Below are positions 8,785-16,951 of a stretch of DNA of 64,000 nt, piece after piece (the stretch's first letter is position 1; every line of letters begins with the position of its first letter). Position numbers and translations under genes: made by a program. Source of the DNA: Actinomycetes bacterium. Lineage in GTDB: Bacteria > Actinomycetota > Acidimicrobiia > IMCC26256 > JANYLB01. Location of the stretch: contig JANYLB010000032.1 in the NCBI GenBank assembly GCA_025363815.1, positions 111,822 to 175,821 of the forward strand. Reading direction: 5' to 3'. Under the pieces are notes generated by a model. The model was not told where the DNA came from. It searched no databases and saw only the letters and a list, made by a program, of their open reading frames with translations.

Positions 8785-9993
8785 TCACACGGGTGGCGGC
8801 TCCCACACCCGATCCGGAGCGCCGACGCCGTAAAGCTTCGCGGCGTTGTCCCAGAGCACCTTCCGACGGGTGATGGCGTCGAGTCTGCCGAACGCTTCGT
8901 CGATCCGCTCTCGCACGTTGCCATACAGGCAGACCGGATGCGGGTAGTCGGTCTCGAACAGCACGTTGTCGGCGCCGATCACGTCGAGGTCGCGTTGGGG
9001 CGCGTGCGACTCGAAGAACGAGCACGCGTACACCTGGCGGTGGAAGTAGTCGCTCGGGCGCATGTCGAACTCGGGTCGCTCGGCTCTCATCGTCGAGTAC
9101 TCGAAGCAGTAGTCGGCCGACTCGAGCACGAACGGTACCCACCCGATGCCGCTCTCGACCGAGACAAACCGAACTTCGGGATGACGGGGAAGAACCCCGC
9201 TCAACAACAGATCGGCGACCTGCATCGCGTTGCCGAGGAACAGACCGAGGCTGGTGGTGACGAGGGTCGAGCCGACGCCGTGTGCCTTCACCCGATCGCG
9301 GTTGAAGGAGTCGGACATGTCGCCCGAGCCGATGTGGAAGTTGAGCGAGAGGCCGGTCTCGGCCGCGACGCGGTATAGCGGGTCCCAGTGGCGGTCGCCC
9401 AGATGCGGCTGGCCTAGCACCTGCGGCTCCCCTGAGAACAAGATCCCTTTGTGTCCGATCGCGGCGCAGCGCTCGACCTCGCCGACAGTCGCCTCGATGT
9501 CCCAGAACGGTGTGGCCATGATCGGAATGAAACGGCGCGGGTCGGGCGAGCACCATTCGATCAGCCAGTCGTTGTAGGCCTTGACGCAGGCGAGCATGAG
9601 ATCCGGATCGCCGAGCTCGAGGAATCCCTGGTTCCCGAACCCACCGATGTTGGGATACAGCGCCATCGCCCAAATGCCGACCGAGTCCATGTACGCGAGC
9701 CGCGCCTCGGCATCGTGCGCGGCAAGCGGCGCCTCCTCCATCGTCTTCGGGCACGAAGGGAACGGCTTGGGCCAGCCCGCGACCGCAGTCATCCCGATCG
9801 GGATGGGCTGCGCGTTGGCACCGATCTGCCACGCGTCGACGCCGCGTTCGGTGCGGACCATCCGAGGGCCGAGATCGCGCCACTTCGCAGGCAGTCGATC
9901 ACGCCAGACCCCGGCTGACTCGGTGATGTGGGTGTCGCAGTCAATGACCCAGTCGCTGATCTGGCTCTCGGGTTGGTTCACTGGTTCGTTCAT
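8785..9993 (-). CDS. Amidohydrolase-2 family metal-dependent hydrolase/decarboxylase
   Basis: 402 residues. It belongs to the amidohydrolase-2 (ACMSD-like) TIM-barrel family, whose members hydrolyse or decarboxylate aromatic and related acids with one metal ion. Metal-ligand stretches visible are VIDCDTHITES at the N-terminus, the barrel His in LNFHIGSG, and the Asp of FETDYPHPV. The selected ATG at 9993 is preceded by GAGGGGG at good distance; ATG at 9999 and an upstream in-frame start are alternatives. Downstream neighbours on the other strand are murD2 (convergent). Upstream on the same strand is a ligand-binding protein 36 bases away, so the two may form a small catabolic operon. The substrate is unknown. 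Confidence 0.8.
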   Translation of the reverse strand: MNEPVNQPESQISDWVIDCDTHITESAGVWRDRLPAKWRDLGPRMVRTERGVDAWQIGANAQPIPIGMTAVAGWPKPFPSCPKTMEEAPLAAHDAEARLAYMDSVGIWAMALYPNIGGFGNQGFLELGDPDLMLACVKAYNDWLIEWCSPDPRRFIPIMATPFWDIEATVGEVERCAAIGHKGILFSGEPQVLGQPHLGDRHWDPLYRVAAETGLSLNFHIGSGDMSDSFNRDRVKAHGVGSTLVTTSLGLFLGNAMQVADLLLSGVLPRHPEVRFVSVESGIGWVPFVLESADYCFEYSTMRAERPEFDMRPSDYFHRQVYACSFFESHAPQRDLDVIGADNVLFETDYPHPVCLYGNVRERIDEAFGRLDAITRRKVLWDNAAKLYGVGAPDRVWEPPPV

Positions 9994-10029
9994 CGGCATC
10001 CCCCTCGTGATCACACGCGCCCCACCGGA

Positions 10030-11082
10030 TCAAGTCTCGGCCAGCTCCCGGGAGACACCGTCTTCCCACCGGCGCAACACGAGGTACTCACCCTTGAGCG
10101 CGGCACGTTCCCACTGACCGAATCCCATCGTCGTCCCGGCCCGGCCCGTTGCCGCCGGCAGCAGCTTGATGCGCTCGAGACCCTCACGGATACCAGCCCG
10201 GGTCAGATGATCAGCGCGCCCGGCCGCCTCGGCCACGAGTCGACCGAGATCGTGCTGTCCAGGCAGACCCGGGCCCGGCATCGCGGCACCGACCTGCTCC
10301 TGCAACGCGGCGAGCGTCTCGTTGCTCCCCGACACCGAGTCGCAGTAGGTCCAGCCGTTCCAGGCCCGAGCCCAGTCGGCGTTCGCGTAACCGAACATCA
10401 GGGCGGAGTTGGTCACGACCGGCGGATTCCATCGGAGCTCGCCGAGCGCCCGGGCCAGCGGATACGCAGAGAGGCCCAGGCCCAGGTAGACCACCGCGTC
10501 GGCGTCGGTCGCCCGCAGCGACTCGACTGTGGCGCGGAGGTCGTCGGTCACCGGCGACACTCCGACCCGGCCGACCAGGTCAACGCCGAACGCGGGGCAG
10601 GCATCATCGAAGAACGAGGCGTAGCGCCGGCCGATGGTCGAGCGGTCGTACACGAGCGCGACACGAGTGAGTTCTCGATCGCAAAGGTGACGCGCCAGCA
10701 CGTTCGGCTCCTCTTCGAGCGACCCGATCTGGTAGTGAAACATCCATTCGCTGCGCGTCTGCTCGCTACCGGTGTAGTTGATGCACGCGATCTCCGCCGC
10801 GTCGGCGAGATCGCGCACCACCAGGCCGTTGTCGGTGATCGCGGGGCCGATCACGGCGAGCACACCGGCCGAGGCGAGGCTCTCGAACGCCGTGACCACG
10901 GAGTTGGCAGTCCCACGCGGCAGTCCCGCCGCGTGGACGTGCAGGAACTCGACCCGCCGGTCAAGCCGATCGCCGACGAGTGAGACGCCAACGCGCGCGG
11001 CGCGTTCGAAGCTCGCGTCCTGGTCCGGTAGGGAATGATCGTGTAACACCCCGATGAGCAGCGACTCCGGTCTGTCGGCCAT
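10030..11082 (-). CDS. Leu/Ile/Val-type ligand-binding protein without a signal peptide
   Basis: 350 residues with the two-lobe fold of branched-chain amino acid ABC transporter binding proteins (Peripla_BP_6): SLLIGVLHDHSLPDQD at the start, AVIGPAITDNGLVV, the inter-lobe ARVALVYDRSTIGRRY segment (VALVYDRSTIG) and DADAVVYLGLG. In this family such proteins are usually lipoproteins or secreted, but here neither the ATG at 11082 nor the upstream in-frame extension encodes a hydrophobic signal. It may be a cytoplasmic sensor (as AmiC is) or a mis-exported relic. No permease genes adjoin it. It is upstream of, and probably co-transcribed with, the amidohydrolase, which suggests sensing of that enzyme's substrate. 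Confidence 0.7.
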   Translation of the reverse strand: MADRPESLLIGVLHDHSLPDQDASFERAARVGVSLVGDRLDRRVEFLHVHAAGLPRGTANSVVTAFESLASAGVLAVIGPAITDNGLVVRDLADAAEIACINYTGSEQTRSEWMFHYQIGSLEEEPNVLARHLCDRELTRVALVYDRSTIGRRYASFFDDACPAFGVDLVGRVGVSPVTDDLRATVESLRATDADAVVYLGLGLSAYPLARALGELRWNPPVVTNSALMFGYANADWARAWNGWTYCDSVSGSNETLAALQEQVGAAMPGPGLPGQHDLGRLVAEAAGRADHLTRAGIREGLERIKLLPAATGRAGTTMGFGQWERAALKGEYLVLRRWEDGVSRELAET

Positions 11083-11255
11083 GCGGTCACCGTACCTGTG
11101 CTTCTGAGCCACTCACCACCTACGGCCTACCTCCAGGCGCTGGTCGAAGCGGGCATCTTGCGGCGCGAGCTCTACCGGAGGGCGGCTGGGTATTGAATCG
11201 CGAAGCCGCGCAAAGGGTTGTACGTCCACGCGCAAGGAGCGGACCAGATCTGGTC

Positions 11256-12446
11256 TCAATGCACGGGCGCCCGACGACGTCGAGCAAGTCGCATGATTGG
11301 ACGTTCGAGTAGGTACCAGCTTGCCGTGGCGATTGCCACGGAACCCGAGTACGCGAGAACCACCAGAAGGTCGCGTGGGATCCAGCCGTGCTCGTAGAGC
11401 TCACCACCGACAAAGGTGTGCCACAAGTAGATGCCATAGCTCACCGTGCCGATAAAGGCGACGGCCGGCCAGGCGAGCGCACGCCGGACCACACCTCCGG
11501 CGCCCGGGGCTAGGACCGCGGGTACGACCAGGAACAGAGCAACGAGGACGCGCAGAAGTTGCTCGCGCATCTTGCCTTGGGAGCTGCTGTCCTGGTTGCA
11601 CTGCACTGCGAACAACACCGCGGCGGCGATCCACCACCCTCCCGCAGGGCGCCCGATCCGTGCGAGCCGAGCCTCCCAGCGCCGGTCTCGCTGCGCTCGC
11701 GCATTGAGCACGGAGAGCAACATCCCGAGGCCGAGTGCGGGAAGGGCGGGTGGCAGCACTTCAAGAGCAGCCGGGGGATGCCCGAAGATCGACGCCCACA
11801 GCGCGACGATGCCGGCTGCGACTACAACCCCGACGCCTACAAGCTCGGCCGCAAAGGCGCTCCGCCGTCCAGCCAGCTTGCGCTGGGTGAATGCCCACAA
11901 CGGAACGAATAGGTAGAAGCTCACCTCTACGGCGAGTGACCACGCGACGCTGATGCCTCCGAGTCGCTGCCAGCTCAGCGGCGGGAAATACGTCTGGGTC
12001 AAAGTCAGGTACGACCACACCCTCCCTTGCGGGAAGTCGATGCTGCCGAACAAAACCAGCACACCCAGCGCGAACCAATACGCGGGATAGATGCGCAAGA
12101 AGCGTCGAGGCGCGTACTCACGGATAGAGGGACGCGGTCGGTCGGACAGGTGCGCGAGCGCGAAGGGTCGGTAGATTAGGAATCCGGACAGGACGAAGAA
12201 GATCTGGACTCCCGTGTCCAGGTGGAAGACCACGCTGAGCGCATGTGCTCGCAGCTCCGGTGAGAGCAGTCCACCGTGATAGAGGAACACGGCGGTCACA
12301 GCGAGCGCCCGCAGCCCGTCAAGGCCTGGGAAGCGGTCCGATTGGGTCGGCTCTGGGGCTGTTTCCATTTCCGGCACAAATGCTCCGTGCTTCCACAACC
12401 AGACTTTGCGAATCCTATTCATTGCCTCGCTTACTTCCCACGCCAC
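11256..12446 (-). CDS. Membrane acyltransferase 3 (OafA/YrhL type)
   Basis: About 396 residues with roughly ten membrane segments. The family hallmark FPGLDGLRALAVTAVFLYHGG carries the catalytic His in the first membrane segment, and the next conserved blocks are DTGVQIFFVLSGFLI and RRFLRIYPAYW. Such enzymes transfer acyl groups from the cytoplasm to extracytoplasmic sugars or lipids. The C-terminus ends with YLLERPIMRL, also typical. I cannot settle the start: a GTG at 12446 (with a distant GGAGGAGGAG), ATG at 12422 and ATG at 12368 are all in frame; the last lies just before the conserved region. No extracytoplasmic SGNH domain is fused. It stands alone, next to a recombinase relic. Confidence 0.85.
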   Translation of the reverse strand: MAWEVSEAMNRIRKVWLWKHGAFVPEMETAPEPTQSDRFPGLDGLRALAVTAVFLYHGGLLSPELRAHALSVVFHLDTGVQIFFVLSGFLIYRPFALAHLSDRPRPSIREYAPRRFLRIYPAYWFALGVLVLFGSIDFPQGRVWSYLTLTQTYFPPLSWQRLGGISVAWSLAVEVSFYLFVPLWAFTQRKLAGRRSAFAAELVGVGVVVAAGIVALWASIFGHPPAALEVLPPALPALGLGMLLSVLNARAQRDRRWEARLARIGRPAGGWWIAAAVLFAVQCNQDSSSQGKMREQLLRVLVALFLVVPAVLAPGAGGVVRRALAWPAVAFIGTVSYGIYLWHTFVGGELYEHGWIPRDLLVVLAYSGSVAIATASWYLLERPIMRLARRRRAPVH

Positions 12447-12492
12447 ACGAGGCCAACCGCTCCTCCTCCCGCAGTTCGCTCAGATCCGGCGA

Positions 12493-12727
12493 CCCGCGGT
12501 CCTCCGCGCGGGATTGGCGAAGGGAACCGGTTTCAACTCGCTGCGGCAACCATTACGTCGGCCTCCTGATCCGGCACGGCGAGAGCGTGTAGGCGGTTCA
12601 GCGAAGCCTTGGTCATGCGTCCGCAGCTCAGACGCTCGACCTCTACTCGCATCTCTGGCCGGATAGCGACGACCGCACCCGCGCCGTGGTTGGCGCCAAG
12701 CTCCAGTCCGCGCTCAGTCCGCGCTGA
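12493..12727 (+). pseudogene. Tyrosine recombinase (phage-type integrase) C-terminal remnant
   Basis: Conceptual translation gives the end of a phage integrase broken at two places. First comes VLRAGLAKGTGFNSLRQ, matching the usual AGLPKGTGFHDLRH region. After a one-base frame change near 12556 the frame continues HYVGLLIRHGESV, then a TAG stop at 12590-12592. The same frame resumes as AVQRSLGHASAAQTLDLYSH, which holds the conserved LGH motif and the nucleophile Tyr, and then LWPDSDDRTRAVV up to TGA at 12725-12727. No start or N-terminal part is visible; upstream sequence is occupied by the 5' end of the acyltransferase gene on the other strand. This is a dead relic of an integrated element. 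It explains most of the 436-base gap between the acyltransferase and the SDR gene; I see nothing else in the rest. Confidence 0.75.
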
Positions 12728-12882
12728 GGTCGAAAACCTACGAGAGTCGGCGCGAGATGACGCGAGACGAAACCGCAGGCTGAGCGGTGCGTCGCCGTCG
12801 AGCCGCAGGTCACCGGAACGTGCACGGACCGTACCTGTGCAAGTGTGCGACACGCATGGCGACGACGAAGGGGACCCCTGAG

Positions 12883-13677
12883 ATGAGCAGCTCTGCAAAC
12901 GACGTCCGACCAGACCTGACCGGAAAGGTTGCGATCGTGAGCGGTGCGTCCAGAGGAATCGGGCGGGGTCTGGCCCTCGGGCTCGCCGCGGCCGGCGCGG
13001 CCGTGGTCTGTTCCGCCCGCACCACGGCCGATCATCCCAACGACCTCCACCTCCCCGGCACGATCGACGAGACCGTCGCTGCGATCCGCGCTGCCGGCGG
13101 CGAGGCGCTGGCCGTCCGGTGCGACATCGGCATCGCCGAAGACATCACCGCGCTTGTCGACGCGACGGTCGCCGCGTACAGCCGCCTCGACGTGCTGGTG
13201 AACAACGCGATGGCGCCGACCCGGGGACTGTTCCCCGATACCACAGAGGAGATGTGGGACGAGTCGATGCGGATCAACGTCCGCAGCCTCTTCCTCACCT
13301 CCAAGGCCGTCGTCGGACCGATGCGCGAGCAGGGCGGAGGCAGCATCATCAACATCTCGTCGGGCGCGGCCGATCCATACATCACAGGAATGCCACCGGG
13401 CTACGTGACCTATTCGGTCGCGAAGGCGGCGCTGGAGCGGTTCAGCACCGCGCTCGCCGGTGAGCTCGCCGAGTTCGGAATCGCGGTCAACGCGCTTCGT
13501 CCCGGTGCGGTGAAGACCGAGATGACAGTGCGCGAGCTCGGCGAGGACTACGACTGGACTGGCTGGACCGGCCCCGACGCCGTCGTTCCCGCCGTCAACT
13601 TCCTCGCCGTCCAAAACGGCAACGGGTTGACCGGTCGCATCCTCGAGTCAACCCAGTTCGGTATCACCTGGCCCTGA
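12883..13677 (+). CDS. Short-chain dehydrogenase/reductase
   Basis: 264 residues, a classical SDR. The NAD(P)-binding motif is SGASRGIGRG near residue 20; the structural NNA motif is VNNAMAP; the catalytic Ser is in INISSGAAD, and the Tyr and Lys are in YVTYSVAKAA. The C-terminal region (NALRPGAVKTEM, then VNFLAVQNGNGLTGRIL) is complete. The ATG at 12883 has AAGGGG about eight bases upstream; an ATG at 12856 is possible. It oxidises or reduces an unknown alcohol or ketone. It runs convergently with a Gfo/Idh/MocA oxidoreductase. The catabolic neighbours suggest a role in degrading a carbon source, but the substrate cannot be read. Confidence 0.85.
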   Translation: MSSSANDVRPDLTGKVAIVSGASRGIGRGLALGLAAAGAAVVCSARTTADHPNDLHLPGTIDETVAAIRAAGGEALAVRCDIGIAEDITALVDATVAAYSRLDVLVNNAMAPTRGLFPDTTEEMWDESMRINVRSLFLTSKAVVGPMREQGGGSIINISSGAADPYITGMPPGYVTYSVAKAALERFSTALAGELAEFGIAVNALRPGAVKTEMTVRELGEDYDWTGWTGPDAVVPAVNFLAVQNGNGLTGRILESTQFGITWP

Positions 13678-13696
13678 CCGAGCTCAGACCAGACGC

Positions 13697-14842
13697 TCAA
13701 CCAGAGGGAAGATCAACTCCCGATCCGTCGCCTCTCGCGACCGAAATCCGTGCGCCATCAGCAGCGGAGGAAGCCCGGATCGCGTCGAGCACCTCGACGC
13801 ACGCGAGGCCGTCGGCGAACGTCGGCACCGGCACAGTCGACACATCGTCGAGTCGCGTCCCGTCGATAGCCGAGTGCAGGGCCCTCAGCAACTGCGTGTA
13901 CGGCCCGAGCTCTAGGTGCGTGTATCGGTGACGGGGATCGTCGCTGACCTCGGGTTCGACTGCCAGCATCAGATCGGCATCGACCGGGAGCGGGCGGCTT
14001 CCATCGGCATCGGCGATCCACGCGGCATCCCCGTCGATCCACACCGTGCCCGAGATACCGGCCACGCGAGTCAGGCCGGTCGGCGGACCCCAGGCCGCGG
14101 CCGTCTGTTGCATGACACCCTCCACGCCGCTGCGAAGCCTGAAGCGGACTGTGAAGCTGTCTTCGGCAAGCCGTCCGCCCTCTTCCGCTCTCGCGTGGCC
14201 GGGTCGACTAGAGGTAACCCCGAGAGTCGCGCTGACCGATTCGAACTCGCCGAGCCAGACGCGTATCTGGTCGACGACATGCGACCCCGACGCGCCCAGC
14301 CAACCGCCACCCGCGTCGGCATCAAACCACCAATCCGGTGTGCGGGCGCCAGGATCCGCGACAATCGGAACGAACTGCACGAGCGACGCGACGCGGGGTT
14401 CGCCGATCGCGCCGGACGCGATCGCACGCGCCACCGTCGCTCGCTCAGTTGCCCATCGGAACTCGTGGCCCACGAGAGCAACGGCCCCGCTTGCCCGGGC
14501 GGCGTCGACCATGCGCCGGGCCTCATGGGCGTTGACCGCGAACGGCTTTTCGCAGACAACGTGACGACCGGCCTCGAGCGCAGCGACCGCGATGCGTTCG
14601 TGGGTCGCCGGCGGCGTCGCGATGGTCACCGCGTCGAAGTCGAGGTCGCGGGATGCGAGCGCATCATCGAGCGAAGTGAACGAGTGCGGGATCCCACCCC
14701 GTTCCGCGCGCCGAGCCGTGCGCTCCGGATCTCTCCCGATGAGCGCGACCACCTCGAAGCCGGCAGCACGCAACGCTGGGACGTGCACGCGCGCCCCAAA
14801 ACCGGTTCCTACCACCACCGCACCACGACGAGACTGAGCCAT
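13697..14842 (-). CDS. Gfo/Idh/MocA-family oxidoreductase
   Basis: 381 residues. The N-terminal Rossmann domain starts AVVVGTGFGARVHVPALRAAG and continues to VTIATPPATHERIA and the family signature VCEKPFAVNAHEA, where the EKP Lys is catalytic. The C-terminal alpha/beta domain follows (GHEFRW, WLGASGSHVVDQIRVW with the conserved His). Members oxidise or reduce sugars and related compounds with NAD(P). It starts 19 bases downstream of the CoA-transferase stop, so the two are probably one operon. The ATG at 14842 lacks a clear ribosome site, consistent with coupling to the upstream gene. Confidence 0.85.
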   Translation of the reverse strand: MAQSRRGAVVVGTGFGARVHVPALRAAGFEVVALIGRDPERTARRAERGGIPHSFTSLDDALASRDLDFDAVTIATPPATHERIAVAALEAGRHVVCEKPFAVNAHEARRMVDAARASGAVALVGHEFRWATERATVARAIASGAIGEPRVASLVQFVPIVADPGARTPDWWFDADAGGGWLGASGSHVVDQIRVWLGEFESVSATLGVTSSRPGHARAEEGGRLAEDSFTVRFRLRSGVEGVMQQTAAAWGPPTGLTRVAGISGTVWIDGDAAWIADADGSRPLPVDADLMLAVEPEVSDDPRHRYTHLELGPYTQLLRALHSAIDGTRLDDVSTVPVPTFADGLACVEVLDAIRASSAADGARISVARGDGSGVDLPSG

Positions 14843-14861
14843 TATCTGTGGCCGATCCGCG

Positions 14862-16064
14862 CTACCCGAGCGCCCCGGACAACCGCAGCTTCTCGATCGT
14901 CTCTGGCTCGAAGCCGGCTTCCGTGAGCACCTCGGCAGTGTGCTCCCCCGGATGCGGAGCTCGACGCCGGATCACGAGATGCTCACCGTCGAACTGGCAC
15001 GGGCCCGCAGCGAGACGGGCACGATCGTGATCGGGGTGCGGAGCGAGATAGCCGTTGGCAGCCACAGCCTGATCGGCGGTCACTTCCTCCGGTGTTGCCA
15101 TCGCCGACCAAATCGTGTCCTGCGCGAGGAGGTCGGGTCTCAGATCGACGAGGTCTCGTGACGCGATGGCCCCGGAGATCGCCGCGTGCAACGCCGACCG
15201 GTTCTCCGAGCGCGCCGCAGTGTCGGCGTACTCCGGTCGGTCGATGAGATCGGCGAGGCCGAGGGCGCGGCACGTCGGAGCCCAATGGCGGGTGTCATCC
15301 ATCATGTTCAGCATCAACCAGCGACCGTCTCGCGTCCGGTGGGTACCGATCAACGCGCTCGAGAGCGGGGCGCTCGAATCGATCGGCGGCGGAGCCGCGC
15401 CGAGGATCGACGTCGTGACGAGATCCGGCGCAAGCGTCCAGACCGCGGTCCCGAGCAAGGACACGTCGACGATGGAACCGACCCCGGTCTTCTCGCGTTG
15501 GTACAGCGCGGCGGCGACACCACCGGCGAGGAACGCTCCGGCGGGCCCGTCGCCCATCGCGGCCCTCTGCATGATGAGCGGCCCTTCCTCAGGAGTGAGC
15601 ACATGGGCCAGGCCGCCGCGAGCCCAGTACGAGACGGAATCGAACCCGCCCATCTCGGCATCGGGCCCGGCCTGACCCTGACCGTGACCACGCGCGTAGA
15701 TGAGGCGAGGGTTGATCTTCCACACGTCGTCGGGCTCGATGGTCAGCTTGCGCCGTGCCGCCGGGAGGAAGCTCGTGATCAGCACGTCGGCCCATTCGAG
15801 CAACCCGTCGAGCGCGGCTCGGCCGTCTTCGCAGCGGAGATCGATCGTGATCCCGCGCTTGTTGCGATTGATCTGCTCCCAGAGCAGCTCGAAGTCACCG
15901 GTGTCGGCAACGAGCCCGGCGCGCTGGACCAGCCGAAGCGGGTCCCCCGACGGCCGTTCGACCTTGACGACCTCGGCACCCCAGTCGGCCAGGATCGCTC
16001 CGCAGCTCGGAACGAATCCGAATTCCGCCAGCTCGAGCACCTTCACCCCTTCGAGCACACCCAT
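14862..16064 (-). CDS. Class III CoA-transferase (CaiB/BaiF/Frc family)
   Basis: 400 residues. The start MGVLEGVKVLELAEFGFVP is typical of the CaiB/BaiF family, as are ADWGAEVVKVERPSGDPLR, the RGITIDLRCEDGRAAL block and the C-terminal LTEAGFEPETIEKLRLSGAL. These enzymes move CoA between carboxylic acids through an aspartyl-CoA intermediate. The usual catalytic Asp region (SYWARGGL and beyond) could not be assigned with certainty. The ATG at 16064 has GAGGG six bases upstream. It is the first gene of a likely two-gene operon with the oxidoreductase downstream and is divergent from the SRPBCC gene. Such transferases are common in actinobacteria that degrade fatty acids, steroids or aromatics. 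Confidence 0.85.
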   Translation of the reverse strand: MGVLEGVKVLELAEFGFVPSCGAILADWGAEVVKVERPSGDPLRLVQRAGLVADTGDFELLWEQINRNKRGITIDLRCEDGRAALDGLLEWADVLITSFLPAARRKLTIEPDDVWKINPRLIYARGHGQGQAGPDAEMGGFDSVSYWARGGLAHVLTPEEGPLIMQRAAMGDGPAGAFLAGGVAAALYQREKTGVGSIVDVSLLGTAVWTLAPDLVTTSILGAAPPPIDSSAPLSSALIGTHRTRDGRWLMLNMMDDTRHWAPTCRALGLADLIDRPEYADTAARSENRSALHAAISGAIASRDLVDLRPDLLAQDTIWSAMATPEEVTADQAVAANGYLAPHPDHDRARLAAGPCQFDGEHLVIRRRAPHPGEHTAEVLTEAGFEPETIEKLRLSGALG

Positions 16065-16195
16065 GTGATTCCCTCTCGCGGCATCCGGACGTCCGACTAT
16101 CCAGCGTACGCGCGCACGGTGCGACGGTTCCTCCGATCAGGCCAGATCCCGACACCGACCGTGCAACGCGGCCGTGGGCATGCGAGCCTGAGCCT

Positions 16196-16654
16196 GTGCC
16201 CCGGCCCTTCGAGTTCGACCGCGTCTGGGTGTTCGCCGCGCAACCCGACGAGTTCTACGCGACGGTCTGTCAGACCGATGAGTTCACCAATTGGTGGAGC
16301 TGGCTACGACGCTGCGAGATCGATGGCATAGCCACGGGCGCGCAGGCGCGCTGCGTGATCCAAGCGCCGCTGCCCTACGCGCTACGCATCACGATCACGA
16401 TCGAGGACGTCGACCCCGGCTCCCTCATCGCGACCCGGGTCGACGGTGACCTGCGCGGCCCGGCCCGCCTCGAGATCGAACCGCACCCACACGGCTGCGC
16501 AGCACGGCTCGTGTGGTCGCTCGAGCTACGCGATCCCGTCTTGGCCAATTTCTCGATCATCGCCCGACCGGCAATGGTCTGGGCGCACGATCGTGTGGTT
16601 GCCGCCGGTGTCGCCGAGTTCGAACGTCGGGCGCGGTTCACGCGACCCGCGTGA
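16196..16654 (+). CDS. SRPBCC (START-like) family protein
   Basis: 152 residues. The pattern PFEFDRVWVFAAQPDEFY, a DEFTNWWSWLRR segment, and alternating strands (TITIEDVDPGSLIATRV; ARLVWSLELRD) followed by a long C-terminal helix match the SRPBCC / polyketide-cyclase-like fold, which holds a hydrophobic ligand. The function is unknown. A GTG at 16196 is the only sensible start and has no clear ribosome site. It is divergent from the CoA-transferase, so they may share a control region at 16064-16196. Confidence 0.7.
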   Translation: MPRPFEFDRVWVFAAQPDEFYATVCQTDEFTNWWSWLRRCEIDGIATGAQARCVIQAPLPYALRITITIEDVDPGSLIATRVDGDLRGPARLEIEPHPHGCAARLVWSLELRDPVLANFSIIARPAMVWAHDRVVAAGVAEFERRARFTRPA

Positions 16655-16656
16655 AC
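16636..16656 (+). terminator. Perfect 9-bp stem-loop at the end of the SRPBCC gene
   Basis: GTTCACGCG-ACC-CGCGTGAAC is a perfect 9-base-pair stem with a 3-base loop, and the SRPBCC stop codon lies inside its right arm. It sits between convergent genes (the next gene ends at 16681), so it could end transcription for the + strand. No T-run follows. Confidence 0.45.
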
Positions 16657-16680
16657 GCCGGGCTCAGCTCGGCCGAGCGA

Positions 16681-16797
16681 TCAGGAACCGAATCCGGGGC
16701 GCTTCTCGTCGCGCTTCGCGTTCTTCTCGGCCCGCTTCTCTTTCAGCGTCTTGCCGACCTTCTTCGAGTTGGGTTTCTTCGGGGATTTGTCGGCCAT
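16681..16797 (-). CDS. 38-residue lysine-rich basic protein
   Basis: An ATG at 16797 preceded by GAGGAG at good distance opens a 38-residue protein starting MADKSPKKPNSKKVG and ending RDEKRPGFGS, with 11 Lys and 3 Arg. It has no hydrophobic segment and is probably disordered. Small Lys-rich proteins of this style occur in other actinobacteria, but I know no function; nucleic-acid or ribosome association is only a guess. The strong ribosome site and the sensible length before the stop argue for a real gene. It sits between convergent SRPBCC and divergent aldo-keto reductase genes. Confidence 0.65.
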   Translation of the reverse strand: MADKSPKKPNSKKVGKTLKEKRAEKNAKRDEKRPGFGS

Positions 16798-16951
16798 CGG
16801 ATCTCCTCGGAGTCGGGTGCCAGGGCGACGGTGTGCGCCCCGGTCGGCGGCTGACTCATTCTCGGTCGCTGGTTCCCGGTCGACGCTACTCGCGACGAGA
16901 GGCGAACCGGGCTGACAAACTGAATAGGGAAGCCGACAGAGGAGGCAGGCG

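Noticed and set aside
11119..11196. Short frame reading PTAYLQALVEAGILRRELYR, like the end of a winged-helix Fic or regulator protein
   Set aside because: Only 25 residues, overlapping no start codon and with nothing upstream of recognisable character; too short to call a pseudogene.
16667..16678. GCTCGGCCGAGC palindrome after the SRPBCC gene
   Set aside because: No loop, so it cannot form a stable RNA hairpin; the neighbouring 9-bp repeat explains the site better.
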